This document shows positions 34,688 to 44,987 of a DNA stretch of 64,000 nt, one piece after another. A program made the position numbers and the translations under genes. Location: the NCBI GenBank assembly GCA_013368325.1, contig JAACJK010000163.1:1550001-1614000 (forward strand), read 5' to 3'. The notes below the pieces were generated by a model that saw only the letters and a list, made by a program, of their open reading frames with translations, did no database searches and was not told the origin of the DNA. How positions within the stretch are numbered: position 1 is the first letter of the stretch; the number at the start of each line of letters is the position of its first letter. This stretch comes from Ephemerocybe angulata (taxonomy: Eukaryota > Basidiomycota > Agaricomycetes > Agaricales > Psathyrellaceae).

Positions 34688-35482
34688 GATAGCTCATCTG
34701 TACCGCTGACTCCAGATCAGACGGAGGGAGAGAAGGAAAGGATGTTGCACTCGTTTAAAATGGGTGGTGCAGCAGCCTCATGTACGCGATATACCTATTC
34801 CAATTGTCAACGGCAATGAATTCCCCGCACAGAGTGAATGTCACCCAGTGATTACCGCCTGCCCGCGTGACATGCAGGGCTGGCAGGCCTTATTCTAGAT
34901 AACTGTTAAGCAGTAACTGAGATGCGTGGCCTACTTGCTTTTAACCCTGCGCGAAAAGTGAGGAGCCATAGCGGCAGACTCCGATACAGATCGGTTAAGC
35001 GCCGTCGCCCGCCGGGATCGAGATCACCGACACGCCTTAGCACCCTTTCCTGGGCTCAAGCAGGAACAGCAGCATAGGCACACATACCATATACATTCCG
35101 TCACTGCTTCGGGTTTTTAATGGAGGGGCGAGCGGAGCCTAGCTGAAGCCATGCGTGCAGGGTATCGAGAATTTCGAGCAGAGTCAAGAAGGATAAACAC
35201 TGACAGTGCGGATAGGGGCTTGTTGATGGAGTCCCACGCTTGGTCAAAGCCACACATCAATTACGTTTGTCAGCAACAAAATACTGTTGCCACCGCTCGC
35301 TCGGCTTTCTTCTAAACCACGACTCAACTACTTCCTGTATTCACGATATCGATCTCAAAGGCGGTAAAAGTAAGTCCGTTCATTCCTAACAAGCCTGCGA
35401 AAACGTCTCGACGAGTAACTGGAAGTATGACGAGGTATGTAACAACGACTGGAAACGACTGAATCTCGTTCTGTTCCGACCC
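34688..35482. other. Intergenic, nothing supported
   Basis: About 800 bp without a credible frame lie between the membrane protein gene and the 3' end of the first hydrophobin. Confidence 0.5.
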
Positions 35483-35841
35483 CTAGAGGTTGATGTTGAT
35501 GGGGGTGCACCCAATGGCGACGATCCCATTGAAAGAGTTGTTGGTGCAGCAAACGGGCTGAGCGGAGCTATATTTGCCTTCCGTCAGCAGCTATTCAGCC
35601 GGCGGCAGAGAAAGTATTACCAGGAGTTTCCGGGGAGTCCAATAACGGAGATGGGCGAGCAAGTGACACCAATAGGGATGGTGACATCCTGGATGACGAT
35701 GCCCAAGGGCCCAAGGAGCTTGGCGACGGCGGGGTCATCAGCGTGCTGGATGCTTTCGCAGCACTGCACGGGGCCGGTGTTGCACTGCGCGGCAGCGAGG
35801 GTGGCTAGAGCGGCGAGAGTGGCGATCTGCTTGAACTGCAT
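35483..35841 (-). CDS. Class I hydrophobin
   Basis: This is a small secreted amphipathic protein that self-assembles at hydrophilic-hydrophobic interfaces such as hyphal walls. The start [18 protein letters not shown] at 35841 is a signal peptide. The mature part shows the eight-Cys pattern: [14 protein letters not shown], then [17 protein letters not shown], then [10 protein letters not shown], and IAIGC-like [13 protein letters not shown] single intron (GTAATA to AATATAG) splits the GNSC codon. Unlike the neighbour at 37414, the NNSFNG region has no second intron. The stop TAG is at 35483. A TATA box lies 90 bp upstream. The gene is divergent from the second hydrophobin. Confidence 0.95.
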
Positions 35842-35929
35842 GGCTGATAAACTAGCTGGGTAAAGGGTCTGAGGGAAGACGATATGTTTATCCTTGGGAT
35901 GAGGGATGTTAGGGATGTTGCAGGTGGGT

Positions 35930-35935
35930 TTTATA
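35930..35935 (-). promoter_or_regulatory. TATA box of the 35483-35841 hydrophobin
   Basis: TATAAA on the minus strand lies about 90 bp upstream of the ATG at 35841. Confidence 0.6.
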
Positions 35936-35986
35936 TCCTCGGGAAACCTGACGTTCCAGAACTCAGGTGAATACCTCACCCGACGT

Positions 35987-36009
35987 GTCGCGCTAGCAGG
36001 TAGCGCGAC
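35987..36009. promoter_or_regulatory. Perfect 9-bp inverted repeat upstream of a hydrophobin
   Basis: GTCGCGCTA and TAGCGCGAC are separated by 5 bases. The element lies about 50 bp beyond the TATA box of the minus-strand hydrophobin, where an activator or dimer-binding site would be expected. Confidence 0.4.
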
Positions 36010-37320
36010 GTCTGGAAATGGGGTTCTGCAACCTGGCGAAGTCCCATGTCGAAGTGGAGACCGTGACGCAGCTATGCGTAGTCTACGTTCGAAGATCACG
36101 ACAAACATCCTCCCTTTGGCGTCCTTAGCTACCCCATTCCCCTTCACCGCGAGATCGCAGACAAAAAATAGGGTGCAGGATACATAACTTCTGCACAGCG
36201 CCGTGCTGTCGAAGTGGGGCTACCACCGGGTGGTGGAGTGGGTAGAAGATGAGGAGAAACCAAGCAAGAGTGAATCTGACGCGGAACATCATAACTGTAC
36301 AGCACTAGGCCTGACATCGCGGCTTTAGACGGAAGTACTCCCAAACTTTACAGAAATAGGAAGGTGAGAAGCACTCATTTCCTTGGTTGACTCCCCACTT
36401 CGAAGGCTGGCCTATGGTCGATTTTCAGACTAGTACGTCGGAACCTGCCACTGGAGTCGGGGTCGTAATGTCACAGCAGGACAACATGAATGAGGTATTG
36501 TGTTCTGCCATGAAGACATCATACTCCATGTACGTATCCAGAGGAAATGCCGTTTTAACGCTGGCAGAAGAGTTTCTCTCGCTTCTCTGGCTTGCTTCGA
36601 ACTGCGCACTTGAGCTCTACATCTCTATTGAGCATACATAGTCGTTGATAGTATTCCAAGGGCTTGTATTGAGTGTGTAGTGTTCTCATGTCCAAGTGGC
36701 ATCCAACCTCGCAACGGGCCAAACGAGTCGCGACAAACCTGGGTAACATCTCGTTAGTTTTGGAGGAAGAATCCACCATGACAGAGGAGTCTAAGCGCAG
36801 CATACAAGGCGTACCGGGAGAACCCCAGGCTCATGTTACATCCATTTACCTTTACCTGTTTCAAGGGCTATGTTAAGAATCTATGACGCCCAAATTCAAA
36901 CTCGGTGTTAGAAATCAGCATAGGACTTCGATCCTCGGTTACAAACTAGGAAAGGAGCCTTACACGGTCGTGATATTCAAAATGAGCTCATGCTTCGAAC
37001 TCTGTGTTCGGGGACTGTCCTGACCAAAAAGGAAGATCGTCGACTAAGTCCGGTTTATGCACGCAGCTCCTTACGAAAGGCCGTGTATTTTTGTCAGGCA
37101 TAGATCGTTCAGACACCCAAATGCCCGTTTGCCCTCATGTCACTGCAGCTAAAATTTGAATATTGAACACCTTCTTTCTGTCCTTCTGCTCCACCGCTCC
37201 ACTCACCTCCCCCCGACCTTGAGCCTCTCGGTATGATGCGTAGAGCGCAGATCCAAGATACCCCATTGTGCTGAGTGCACCCCCTGACGAAAGATGGGGA
37301 GCAGTAGGGCGGAATAAACG

Positions 37321-37327
37321 TATAAAA
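37321..37327 (+). promoter_or_regulatory. TATA box of the 37414-37882 hydrophobin
   Basis: TATAAAA lies 93 bp upstream of the ATG at 37414. Confidence 0.65.
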
Positions 37328-37413
37328 GGTGTGCGCTACCATCCTCATTCTTCACTCGAACAACACACAGTTCAAGTACTTTCCCAGTCTTCCAACTTCC
37401 AAACATCCTAAAC

Positions 37414-37882
37414 ATGCAATTCACGCTCATCACCGCCCTCGCTCTCGCCAGCGTCGCCGTGGCCGTCCCCACTGGAGGCCCCACGACCCCGACCCCCATC
37501 CCTGCCAGCCAGTGCAACACGGGCCCCGTCCAGTGCTGCAACAGCACACAGGACGCAAAGTCCCCTGGCTTGGCCACCATCTTTGCACTCTTGGGCCTCA
37601 ATGTCGGCGACATCACTGGGCTCGTCGGCGCAACCTGCAGCCCTATCTCTGTAATCGGCCTCCCCGGAAACTCTTGGTTAGTGGACCTTTACCCTCTTCA
37701 TTTGGCCGTATAGAACCAGAATGTTGATGTGACTACCTTAGCTCCGCCCAGCCCGTCTGCTGCACCAACAACACCTTCAGTAAGATTATTCGAGCTCTTT
37801 CTCGGGACTGTATCTTACTGACTCCCTCCTTCTAGACGGCATCGTCGCTCTCGGCTGCACCCCCGTTAACCTCAACCTCTGA
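37414..37882 (+). CDS. Class I hydrophobin
   Basis: The signal peptide is [20 protein letters not shown] Pro/Thr linker ([13 protein letters not shown]) precedes the eight-Cys core: [13 protein letters not shown], then [17 protein letters not shown], then [10 protein letters not shown], and [10 protein letters not shown]. Intron 1 (GTTAGT to CCTTAG) splits the GNSC codon at the same place as in the hydrophobin at 35483. A second intron (GTAAGA to TTCTAG) splits the Asn codon after NNTF and is absent from the neighbour. The stop TGA is at 37880. The two proteins are clear paralogues and are transcribed divergently. Confidence 0.95.
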
Positions 37883-38344
37883 GCTAGCCTGCAGCGCACT
37901 CAGCGAATGTCAACCAGCACGTCCCAGGACTCACATACAGAAAAAAGATCAATCGGTCATTTGCCTCATACTTCGAAGACTCTGACATGAAATTGATATT
38001 TACGATGTATTTGGTCTGTTGCGAATTGATATGATAATCCCCCAAATGTGCTCATACCTGCCCCATCAATCTTGACTTCAATCTCCCGACTCCCGACTAC
38101 GTATCTTGACTGTGCGGGGCTCGCGTCCGACACTCTCCCGGATGTCTGCACATTTCCCACACAATTTTAAGCTGTGCACAATGGCTAGGGCCTTCAACAA
38201 GCAAATGGCTCGACTTGGCGGCCCTGTATACGAAAGAGTCTAAGACGGTCAACCGTTTTGGGCAAGCCCTGTTGGTGGCGTCCATCCGGTTTGGTAACAC
38301 CCTTTGCATTCGACATATCCGACCACTGAATGGAAAAATCGTCA

Positions 38345-38350
38345 TATAAA
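38345..38350 (+). promoter_or_regulatory. TATA box of the 38393-38987 gene
   Basis: TATAAA lies 43 bp before the ATG at 38393. It is downstream of an earlier in-frame ATG (38330), which argues for 38393 as the start. Confidence 0.5.
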
Positions 38351-38392
38351 CTCACTCTTCTTTCCCAACCTTCATCGTTTCCTACCCCAGCG

Positions 38393-38987
38393 ATGATCCT
38401 GTCCGTCCCAGAGTCCATCCAAGCACGGGGCGTTGTCTACGTCTACAACAATAGTCCCAAACGCCGATGGATAGCTTGGGTTATTGCCGGCGTCATCATA
38501 CTCGTGATCGCCCTGCTATTCATATGTTCAACAAACCGCGTCCAGAGGTGGTTTGAGGAAAGGCGAAGAAGGAGAGGTGCGTATCTCTGGCGCGTTGAAA
38601 ACGAGGTTCAACAGACACTAAGCTGACCACATATCAAACTTAGCTGCACCACCGCCAGACACCACCCCCTCCCTCCTCGCACCGCAATTCCAAAGCTCCG
38701 AAGCTTCTATCAGCCACACCCCTCCCCCGGCATACGAGCCACGCCCCTCGACGGAAACGAAGCCGGGAATAGCTCCTGCCTACCCAGCCCCCATCCACGG
38801 TGGTGCGTGGAACTCACCCCTGGCGCCACCACTGTTGCCTCCTGCAAACCGAGGTGTAGGAAACAGGCTGTCAGGAAGTTTTATGGCGGTCGGGGATTGG
38901 ATACGTCGCACGAGGCAACCGGCCGCTAATTGTGCGCCTGACCAGGAGACGGGAGAGATCGAGCACGCACCTCTGCTCAAGTCTTGA
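38393..38987 (+). CDS. Small single-pass membrane protein with PPAY motif
   Basis: The first exon encodes MILSVPESIQARGVVYVYNN. One hydrophobic helix follows (IAWVIAGVIILVIALLFICS), then a strongly basic flank ending WFEERRRRRG. A short intron (GTGCGT to ACTTAG, about 38578-38642) leads to a Pro/Ser/Thr-rich tail of about 115 residues. It contains TPPPAYEPRP (a PPxY motif) and ends EIEHAPLLKS at 38987. The positive-inside rule puts the tail in the cytoplasm. It has no signal peptide, so it is probably inserted by the helix itself. I recognise no family. It is the leftmost member of a cluster of similarly built proteins. Confidence 0.65.
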
Positions 38988-40041
38988 AGGATGTTGAACG
39001 GTCAGCGGTATCCGAGGTGTTTCAACGTGTGCCTCCATAAGACAGATGCATTACCAAAATATGTAACATTATCTCGTTAGTATCTCAATTGTAGTGAATA
39101 GGAATGTTCCAGCACGCACAATGTAGGATTGCCAAAAAGTGATTTGGAAAAATGACAACTGGGCGCTCAGCGCTCAGCGCTGGCGCCTATACGAATCGGA
39201 GATACCGAGGTGAAAGGGCACGGGGGATTCGAGCTAGCTATCCGGAGGGTTCGACTGGCCAAAGCGAGTCGTGGGGTGCCTACCGCCAGAACTCTTGATG
39301 TTTGCTTGATGTATCATGACCTTTATATGACTTTGAAATGTCTGACGAAGATGAATCTCGAGTGACACGTTTCCAGGATATTCGAATCTTCAAAGTGAAG
39401 ATCAGGTCAGTAGCATTTTGAATGCGAGTCAGCGGTTACTTCGAAGAGTTTCGCAGCCTAACCTCGATGTTCGGTCGTGGTTCTGGGGAAGCTTGTGGCG
39501 AAATTTTGGGAGAGGCCGCCAACGAAGCAATCAATGGGTGACGTAACAAAAAGCCCACGCCAAGGCAATGGGCGCTTATAAATAGGGGCCAAGCGCTTGG
39601 AGTAGGGATCCACGCTACTGCGCCGTAGTGAGAGCTACGAGTATGTTTCCAAGTGTCACCCTTAAAATATCTACCATCTTTGTACTGCGCAACAAATTGC
39701 TGTCTCCACCCTGTCGCTCCTCGGCAGATGCGGCAATACCCTGCACACTCTTCTCCTGAGGTTATACGTTATACGGTATCCCTGGCTAATTATCAGGAGG
39801 CCTGGACTACTGAATCAACCTTGAGATGTCTAGCCGACCTAGTTATCCCGTGTGCCGGGAGTGAGCTGCGATGGTAGAGGGTACATATGTATTTCAGTCT
39901 TGCGTGATGTAACCAGCACGACTCTGACTACTGTTAGATTCCAGTCGCACATGCTCTACACATTAATGACAAGCTTACGGCAGCACTTTACAGACACATT
40001 ATACAAGATTAACTTAAGTCTGGTTCCAAATGCGATGTTCG
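38988..40041. other. Intergenic with an orphan TATA box
   Basis: The region contains a GCGCTCA tandem repeat near 39160-39185 and a canonical TATAAATA at 39577 on the plus strand. Downstream, an ATG at 39641 opens only a short frame (MFPSVTLKISTIFVL...), so no gene can be called. The right end is the 3' flank of the minus-strand gene. Confidence 0.45.
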
Positions 40042-40643
40042 TTACTGGCCAGTTCGGCCCTCATGTACGTATGCAGGTGCAGGCATTGGGAAAGGCGGGG
40101 GTGGGGGGTATGCCTGAGCGTTTGGCCCTGACGTCTCCTGAGACTCAGGCGTATTCATCAACCAAGCCACTGTCCGCCTCAGCTCCATAATCTTCTTCGC
40201 TTCAGCAGTTTCGGGTGGATACCCTCCCGCAGGTGCCGAGGCATTCAAAGAATCCAGCTCTTGCATGATTTCTTGGGCCTTCTTCATCCGATCGGCAAAG
40301 GGGAGATCGGCTGGGAAGTCGATGTGGGGAGGAGGGAAGATTGGAGTCGACGCCACGAGTTTACCCGTGGCGTATTCAGGATATGATGGAGGTGGGAGCG
40401 TGTCTTGACGTTGTGCGCGTGGGGAACTACAGAGCCTATATGGGTTAGCACACCTGAACTTAGACCGATAGGACGAATCGTACTACCTGACTCTGGAGAG
40501 GCCTCTAAATCATTTCGTCCACTTTGTGCCCTCAATCTATTGGCTCGATGTTTCTTCGCGAGGTATAGAAAGATGATGAGCAACAATAGACCGCCGAGGA
40601 CGGCTCCAATCCTTGCTCCGAAATATGTGCCCGCGTCACTCAT
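40042..40643 (-). CDS. Small single-pass membrane protein with PPSY motif and one helical module
   Basis: The start is MSDAGTYFGARIGAVLGG at 40643. The helix GAVLGGLLLLIIFLYLA is followed by KKHRANRLRAQ. A short intron near 40486-40400 is needed to join the frames; the donor GTAGTA at 40486 is good but the acceptor is uncertain. The second exon reads LPPPSYPEYATG (PPxY). Then comes a predicted helix pair, LPFADRMKKAQEIMQELDSL and AKKIMELRRTVAWLMN, separated by ASAPAGGYPPE. It ends VHEGRTGQ at 40042. The helix-pair module recurs in the genes at 43600 and 47628. A TATA box lies about 106 bp upstream. Confidence 0.65.
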
Positions 40644-40748
40644 ACTGGTATACGGTCGTTAGTGTTCTTGAGGATTCGTGCAGCTACGTCGCCCAGAACG
40701 AGACTTGGTGGGTGATGGGGTATAATCCCAAAGAGAATCGCATGGACC

Positions 40749-40754
40749 TTTATA
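40749..40754 (-). promoter_or_regulatory. TATA box of the 40042-40643 gene
   Basis: TATAAA on the minus strand lies about 106 bp upstream of the ATG at 40643. Confidence 0.5.
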
Positions 40755-41220
40755 AAGGCTATCAACACCACCCTCTGTCCGTAAGGCATGACACGATGGG
40801 AGGTTTGGAACACAGCTTTTACTGCCCCCATACCACGGGCTGATGTGTGCCGGTCCATGGCTGACGAACTGCACAGTCGAAATGTGCCTCGCAAAGAATA
40901 GCCAGCTATAGGGACCCTCCTAACCGGTCACGTTCTTCATGGGATGCTTACTCACATATTATCTAGAAATTTACAGCTTTCTATAATTTCCGGGCAGTGC
41001 AGGTCCATTCATGCGAAATTTCAAGTGGATCTGGAGATTGAGTCATCAATAAACCTATTTCTGGGCGCTAATCAACATGCCGGAGGTCTGATCAATGGCT
41101 GTGCATGATTGAGTGACTACTTTGAAGAAATACGGTGCTTAGGCAGGAGTCGTTGGCTAGGTAGAAGCCTGCGATATTCATACCAATATGAGGTAGCCAA
41201 GCTACGCATTCCCTGGCTAC

Positions 41221-42175
41221 TCAACTCGTCGGAAATACAGCAGTCGGGACGTACGGGGGAGGTGCCCCCGATTCGGATGCACGCTCTTGCACTGCCCATG
41301 AGGCTACTACATCGGCACCACCTCGCGAAGTGCTGCGCCTAATTGCGCGAGCTCCGGAGTCTACGTCCCCGCCGCTTATTCTTGTCCAACTATTAACGGC
41401 CTCTCCAACCATCGATGCAACGCGTTGGCGAACTTGATCAATCCTGTTGGCATCCGAGGAGTAGTCCAGAAGAAGGGCGTCCGCATCGACGTCTAACAAC
41501 AGCTTTTGGATCTCTTGGGTCTGTGTACGCAGCTGGCGTCTGCTTCTCGATCCTGGCGTAAGGGGAGCTGAGCCATTGCCGCCTAATCCACTGACCTCGC
41601 CATTAACAGCCTCGACCAAGAGAACCACTTGCTTTAGGAGATGGAGAATGCGGTGGCGAGGAGTCGGTGGGTCGGCTGATGATATCAGCGAGTCGAAGCT
41701 TCCTGAAAGGAGGGCGTTGATCTCCTTACGAAGGCTCGATGTGTCTTGGGCCCCTTCTGGCGATGGTCTAATATTTCGTCTCTCGTCGAGTGCAGCCACC
41801 ATCGCTGAGGAGCCGGCTTGGTAATCCCTTGCCACCGCTTTCCCGCCGTACAATTTCTCGGTCCTAGGTTTTACGAAGCCTGCGGTTATGCGATCGTCCT
41901 CTGCACGAGGAGCCCTCGCTGGGTTTCCCCTGCCTTCCTCTGCCTGGACCGGTGAATGGGGTTTAACTGCCGCAAAAAAGAACCGTTTTGTGAGCTCGGG
42001 CTCTCAGTTTCTTCAGCATGCGAGGAAATATTAGCATACCCACGGGATTGCGAGCGCGTTTTTGCCGTCGACGCACCGCCCATACTACGAGGCCCAGTAT
42101 CATCGCTGCCCCAATTCCAAGGCAGACCCCTAGTAGAAGGCCGCTGATTCTAAGCTTCCCAATGGTCGGTGCCAT
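41221..42175 (-). CDS. Single-pass membrane protein with C-terminal PPPY and two helical modules
   Basis: Exon 1 (from 42175) encodes MAPTIGKLRISGLLLG, with the helix LLLGVCLGIGAAMILGLVVW and basic RRRQKRAR. The donor GTATGC near 42043 and acceptor TTGCGGCAG near 41974 give a long second exon. It carries a low-complexity linker, then SLRKEINALLSGSFDSL...ILHLLKQVVLLVEAV (module 1) and RTQTQEIQKLLLDVDADALL...IDQVRQRVASMVGEA (module 2). The C-terminus SGAPPPYVPTAVFPTS carries a PPxY motif; stop at 41221. Module 2 aligns with those of the genes at 43600 and 47628. The start lies within a further open stretch on the same strand, described separately. Confidence 0.65.
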
Positions 42176-42279
42176 ATGAAAGCTTTATCTCACTAGAAAA
42201 GGGGGCTTGTAAGCTTGAGGAGAATCTGAGGACCGGAGAGGAGCTGGTAGCTCGAGAAAGAGGCTCAGAGATATTAATA

Positions 42280-42693
42280 TCGTGGTACTTACCTCGCATA
42301 TCTTGCTCAAGGGACTTGTACAGCTTTACTGCGGTGGACTGATCGTAGTCCCGAATGACATCCTCGCAGCACCAGTCAGCGCAGCTCGTGTGTGAATTCA
42401 ACTTTTGAATGTTCAAGAGTATCACATCTGTAGACCTATACCCAGGGCCTGCGTAAACTTGCCATCCCCACGGACAACCATACCATATATAATCCGTGAC
42501 TGGGCCGGACCTTGCGTAGGTGTACTGAGGCCCTCCACTAGCGGGTATCGGACCTACTCTATAGGCGCACAATGATAACTACCGGGATCCTCGCCACGAC
42601 ACCTTTCGGCGATTTAATTTGAGTTAACTGTGTTAGAACAGCCTCGGCGTATATGAAGGATATGAAGAGCACGTTACTTATTACTATCATCAT
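42280..42693 (-). CDS. Possible secreted or ectodomain exons upstream of the 41221 gene
   Basis: At 42693 MMIVISNVLFISFIYAEA resembles a signal peptide. A 46-bp intron (GTGTCG to ATAGAG) can join it in phase to a segment with WYGCPWGWQVYAGPGYRS and SHTSCADWCCEDVI. That segment ends at a strong donor (GTAAGT at about 42293). I could not find an acceptor that joins it in phase to the membrane helix at 42150. It is therefore either a separate small secreted-protein gene reading through to 42150, or the 5' part of the 41221 gene with an intron I missed. The four Cys and the Trp-rich stretch are unfamiliar. Confidence 0.3.
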
Positions 42694-42737
42694 GGTTCCG
42701 AGTTAAGGCGCCTGTCCCTACATCCCTGCACCAGCGA

Positions 42738-43245
42738 CTACGAGAAACCTGCACCCCCGTACGGCGGGGGTGACCCCTCCTCTTTGTTGGATGCACCAGC
42801 GTCTACAACCCCCGCCCGTGCCGGTAAGTTCTCATCTGCATCCTCCTTCCCTATTGCCGTGTTCTTATCGTGTCCCTCCGTATTGGTTCGCGTTCCCCCG
42901 TCGATGGATATGGGTTGGTCATAACTGGGTGTCGTCTCTTCAAGTGCATCAGGTGTAGGTGTAGCTGCAGTGGCGTGCTCGTCATAGGCTGGGAGGTCTT
43001 TATCCGAGTCTTGTCCCCTCTCAATGTCCGCTGGCATCGCCAAACCTAAACATTGAACAGTGAGTTCGCTGTCCAAGAGAGCAGCACACAAAGCTTCACT
43101 TACGAGCCTCGTTGCGAGCAATGTCGTCAGCAACAGCGCGCCTGCCCTGCCGACAGATGAACCACACCAGAAGCGCAACGGTAGTTGGGGCCGCAAATGC
43201 GAAAACGATGCCCAGAATCGCAGGGAGGCCGAGTTGCTTGGCCAT
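42738..43245 (-). CDS. Small single-pass membrane protein with C-terminal PPPY
   Basis: The start is MAKQLGLPAILGIVFAFA at 43245. The helix LPAILGIVFAFAAPTTVALLVWFI is followed by RQGRRAVADDIARNEA. An intron (GTAAGT to TGTTTAG, about 43103-43044) splits an Arg codon. The acidic cytoplasmic part reads LAMPADIERGQDSDKDLPAYDE (LPxY). The C-terminus GSPPPYGGAGFS (PPxY) ends at 42738. The protein is about 150 residues. It lacks the helical modules of its neighbours but shares their orientation and motif. Confidence 0.65.
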
Positions 43246-43599
43246 CCTTCCGTCCTAGCTCGAGGTAGTGGGTGAGGAGCAAGAGCGCATGGCGAGGAAG
43301 ATAAGGTCAACAATCATCGTCTTGCCGGTGGAACCTTGCCGAGAATAAATACGTGCTCGCACCTTTCACTTTATTGCCCCCCAATGCTTACCGTGCGACG
43401 GGTCGCTGCAAAGGTTGGATCTCAGCATGAAAGAGGCGGAAGAACGGCGAACGCAGAGCGTCCATGTGGTTCTGACGCAAGGTCCCGCGTGGAGCGTATC
43501 ATTGCCATCATCTGACCACCAGCGGCCCTGGGCGCCTAAACGGGGTACAATAAACGATATATTTAATTTACAGACGAAGTCCATGACATTACTGTCTGT

Positions 43600-44524
43600 T
43601 CACTTCTCCACTTTCGATTCTTCCAGTGCTCCTGGAGGTGACTCTGTAGCCACACGAGTACCGGGGGCGTCCGTAAGGGAGGCAATACGCGATTGAAGTT
43701 TCTCAACTCTTTGCTGGGTCTTCCGTGAGAAGCGCCTCTCCGCCGAAGTAAGCTTCTCCACCTCCTCCACGAGCCGCTGTACCTCCTCTGCACGCTCCTG
43801 CCCAGCAGCAGTTCCAGTCCCAGAGCTGCTCCCCGCGACCGCATTCCCAGAGCCCGACGGCTCTGGCTCCGGTTGAGGGACAGCAGCGAAGCTCACCGCG
43901 CGCCGTGCATGAGATTCGGACTGCCTCTTCTCCTCCTTCATGTCTTCATCCATCAAGAGCGCAATCTTCCTCCTCATCTGCTCTATCTGCAACCCTTCGG
44001 GTGAGTAGGAAGGCCAGCCCTTGGGCTGAGGAGCGGAGGCGAGCAGCACGTCGAGCTGGTTGAATAGGACCTGGGCGCAGCTTCTCGGCTGTGAGGCTTT
44101 TCGGGTCTCTGGACAGACCTGAGTGCTTTGACTGTGTTTGGACGATGGTTGCAATAGAGTCGAATGTTGATGGAGTAGTGTATGATAGCTTTCCTGGGCG
44201 CTCAGGTCCAGGTTGTCGGATTGTAAAGGCTCTGGGTGTCACACTAAGTTGCGCTGCGCGCTCTGACGTCTCTGCAGGAGAGAAGTCATAAGCTCTGCCA
44301 ACCGGTCATATTCTCGTACAGCACATACCTAACGGGACACCCTCAGACGCAATAGCGCGCGCCCGTCGACGCGCTTTCACCTTTCTCCAGACTACGAGAC
44401 ACGTAAGGGACAGAAGTGTCAAGACGCCGAGGACAACGCCAAGGACTATCCCTGCCACCTTCACCGGCTGCATAGGCTCGTTGGCCTTCCCTAGCGCTCG
44501 CCTCAGCATCGCGGACGGGGGCAT
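43600..44524 (-). pseudogene. Single-pass membrane protein with two helical modules, apparent frameshift
   Basis: Exon 1 starts MPPSAMLRRALGKANEPM at 44524, with the helix VAGIVLGVVLGVLTLLSLTCLVVW and basic RKVKARRRARA. An intron (GTATGT to CCTGCAG, about 44332-44276) leads to a frame reading ERAAQLSVTPRAF...KSLTAEKLR. The conserved module then continues in another frame (QVLFNQLDVLLASAPQ, QIEQMRRKIALLMD) and proceeds to module 2 (AEEVQRLVEEVEKL...VEKLQSRIASLTD) and the stop at 43600. The break falls at a CCC run near 44072, where one extra base would account for it. No in-phase intron was found. It is either a recent pseudogene, a sequencing error, or a missed splice. No PPxY was seen. Confidence 0.55.
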
Positions 44525-44987
44525 CCTACTCCCAAAGATAAGAGGAAAGGGCGAGGAAGCATGTAACAGCATTCCCGGGGCTTTTGGTCTGAAGTGTTGG
44601 CATCGTGAGATTTCAGCGAGGAAGAGACGGAGTTGGCCCGGACTTAGGCGCGCTCCGAAGGGAAACGAGCGATGATCCTGAGTACACTCTAGTTTTTAGA
44701 GTCAGCGTGGCCAGGATGGATGTCAGTCGTCCGGGGGAGATGTGCATCCCGATATAAAACAAATGGTTCTAAGCTCCTGAAGGTGCGAAATAAAATGTCT
44801 TTTATTAAAAAGACACTCCCGTCGACGTCGACGACGATAAGTATTAGTGTTGAACGACGTTAAAACTAACAAGAACCTGAGTCATAATAGTATCAGTAGA
44901 GAAGGGCCGTAAGATTCGGTATATGTGAAGCACCGCGAAGATTGAGTTCCCCTGTACCGGGGATTGGCACTGGAAGGGTCGTGTCGC

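Larger units (their letters stand above)
35842..37413. other. Shared divergent region between two hydrophobins
   Basis: This 1.57-kb region holds both hydrophobin promoters, with TATA boxes at 35930 (-) and 37321 (+) and a short hairpin at 35987-36009. No coding feature is supported in the middle. Confidence 0.6.

Noticed and set aside
35842..36147. Upstream extension of the first hydrophobin frame
   Set aside because: It precedes the TATA box and destroys the signal peptide. The ATG at 35841 fits hydrophobin structure.
39220..39300. Possible tRNA B-box (GGTTCGACTGG)
   Set aside because: No matching A box at the right distance and no cloverleaf could be drawn. No tRNA was supported anywhere in the window.
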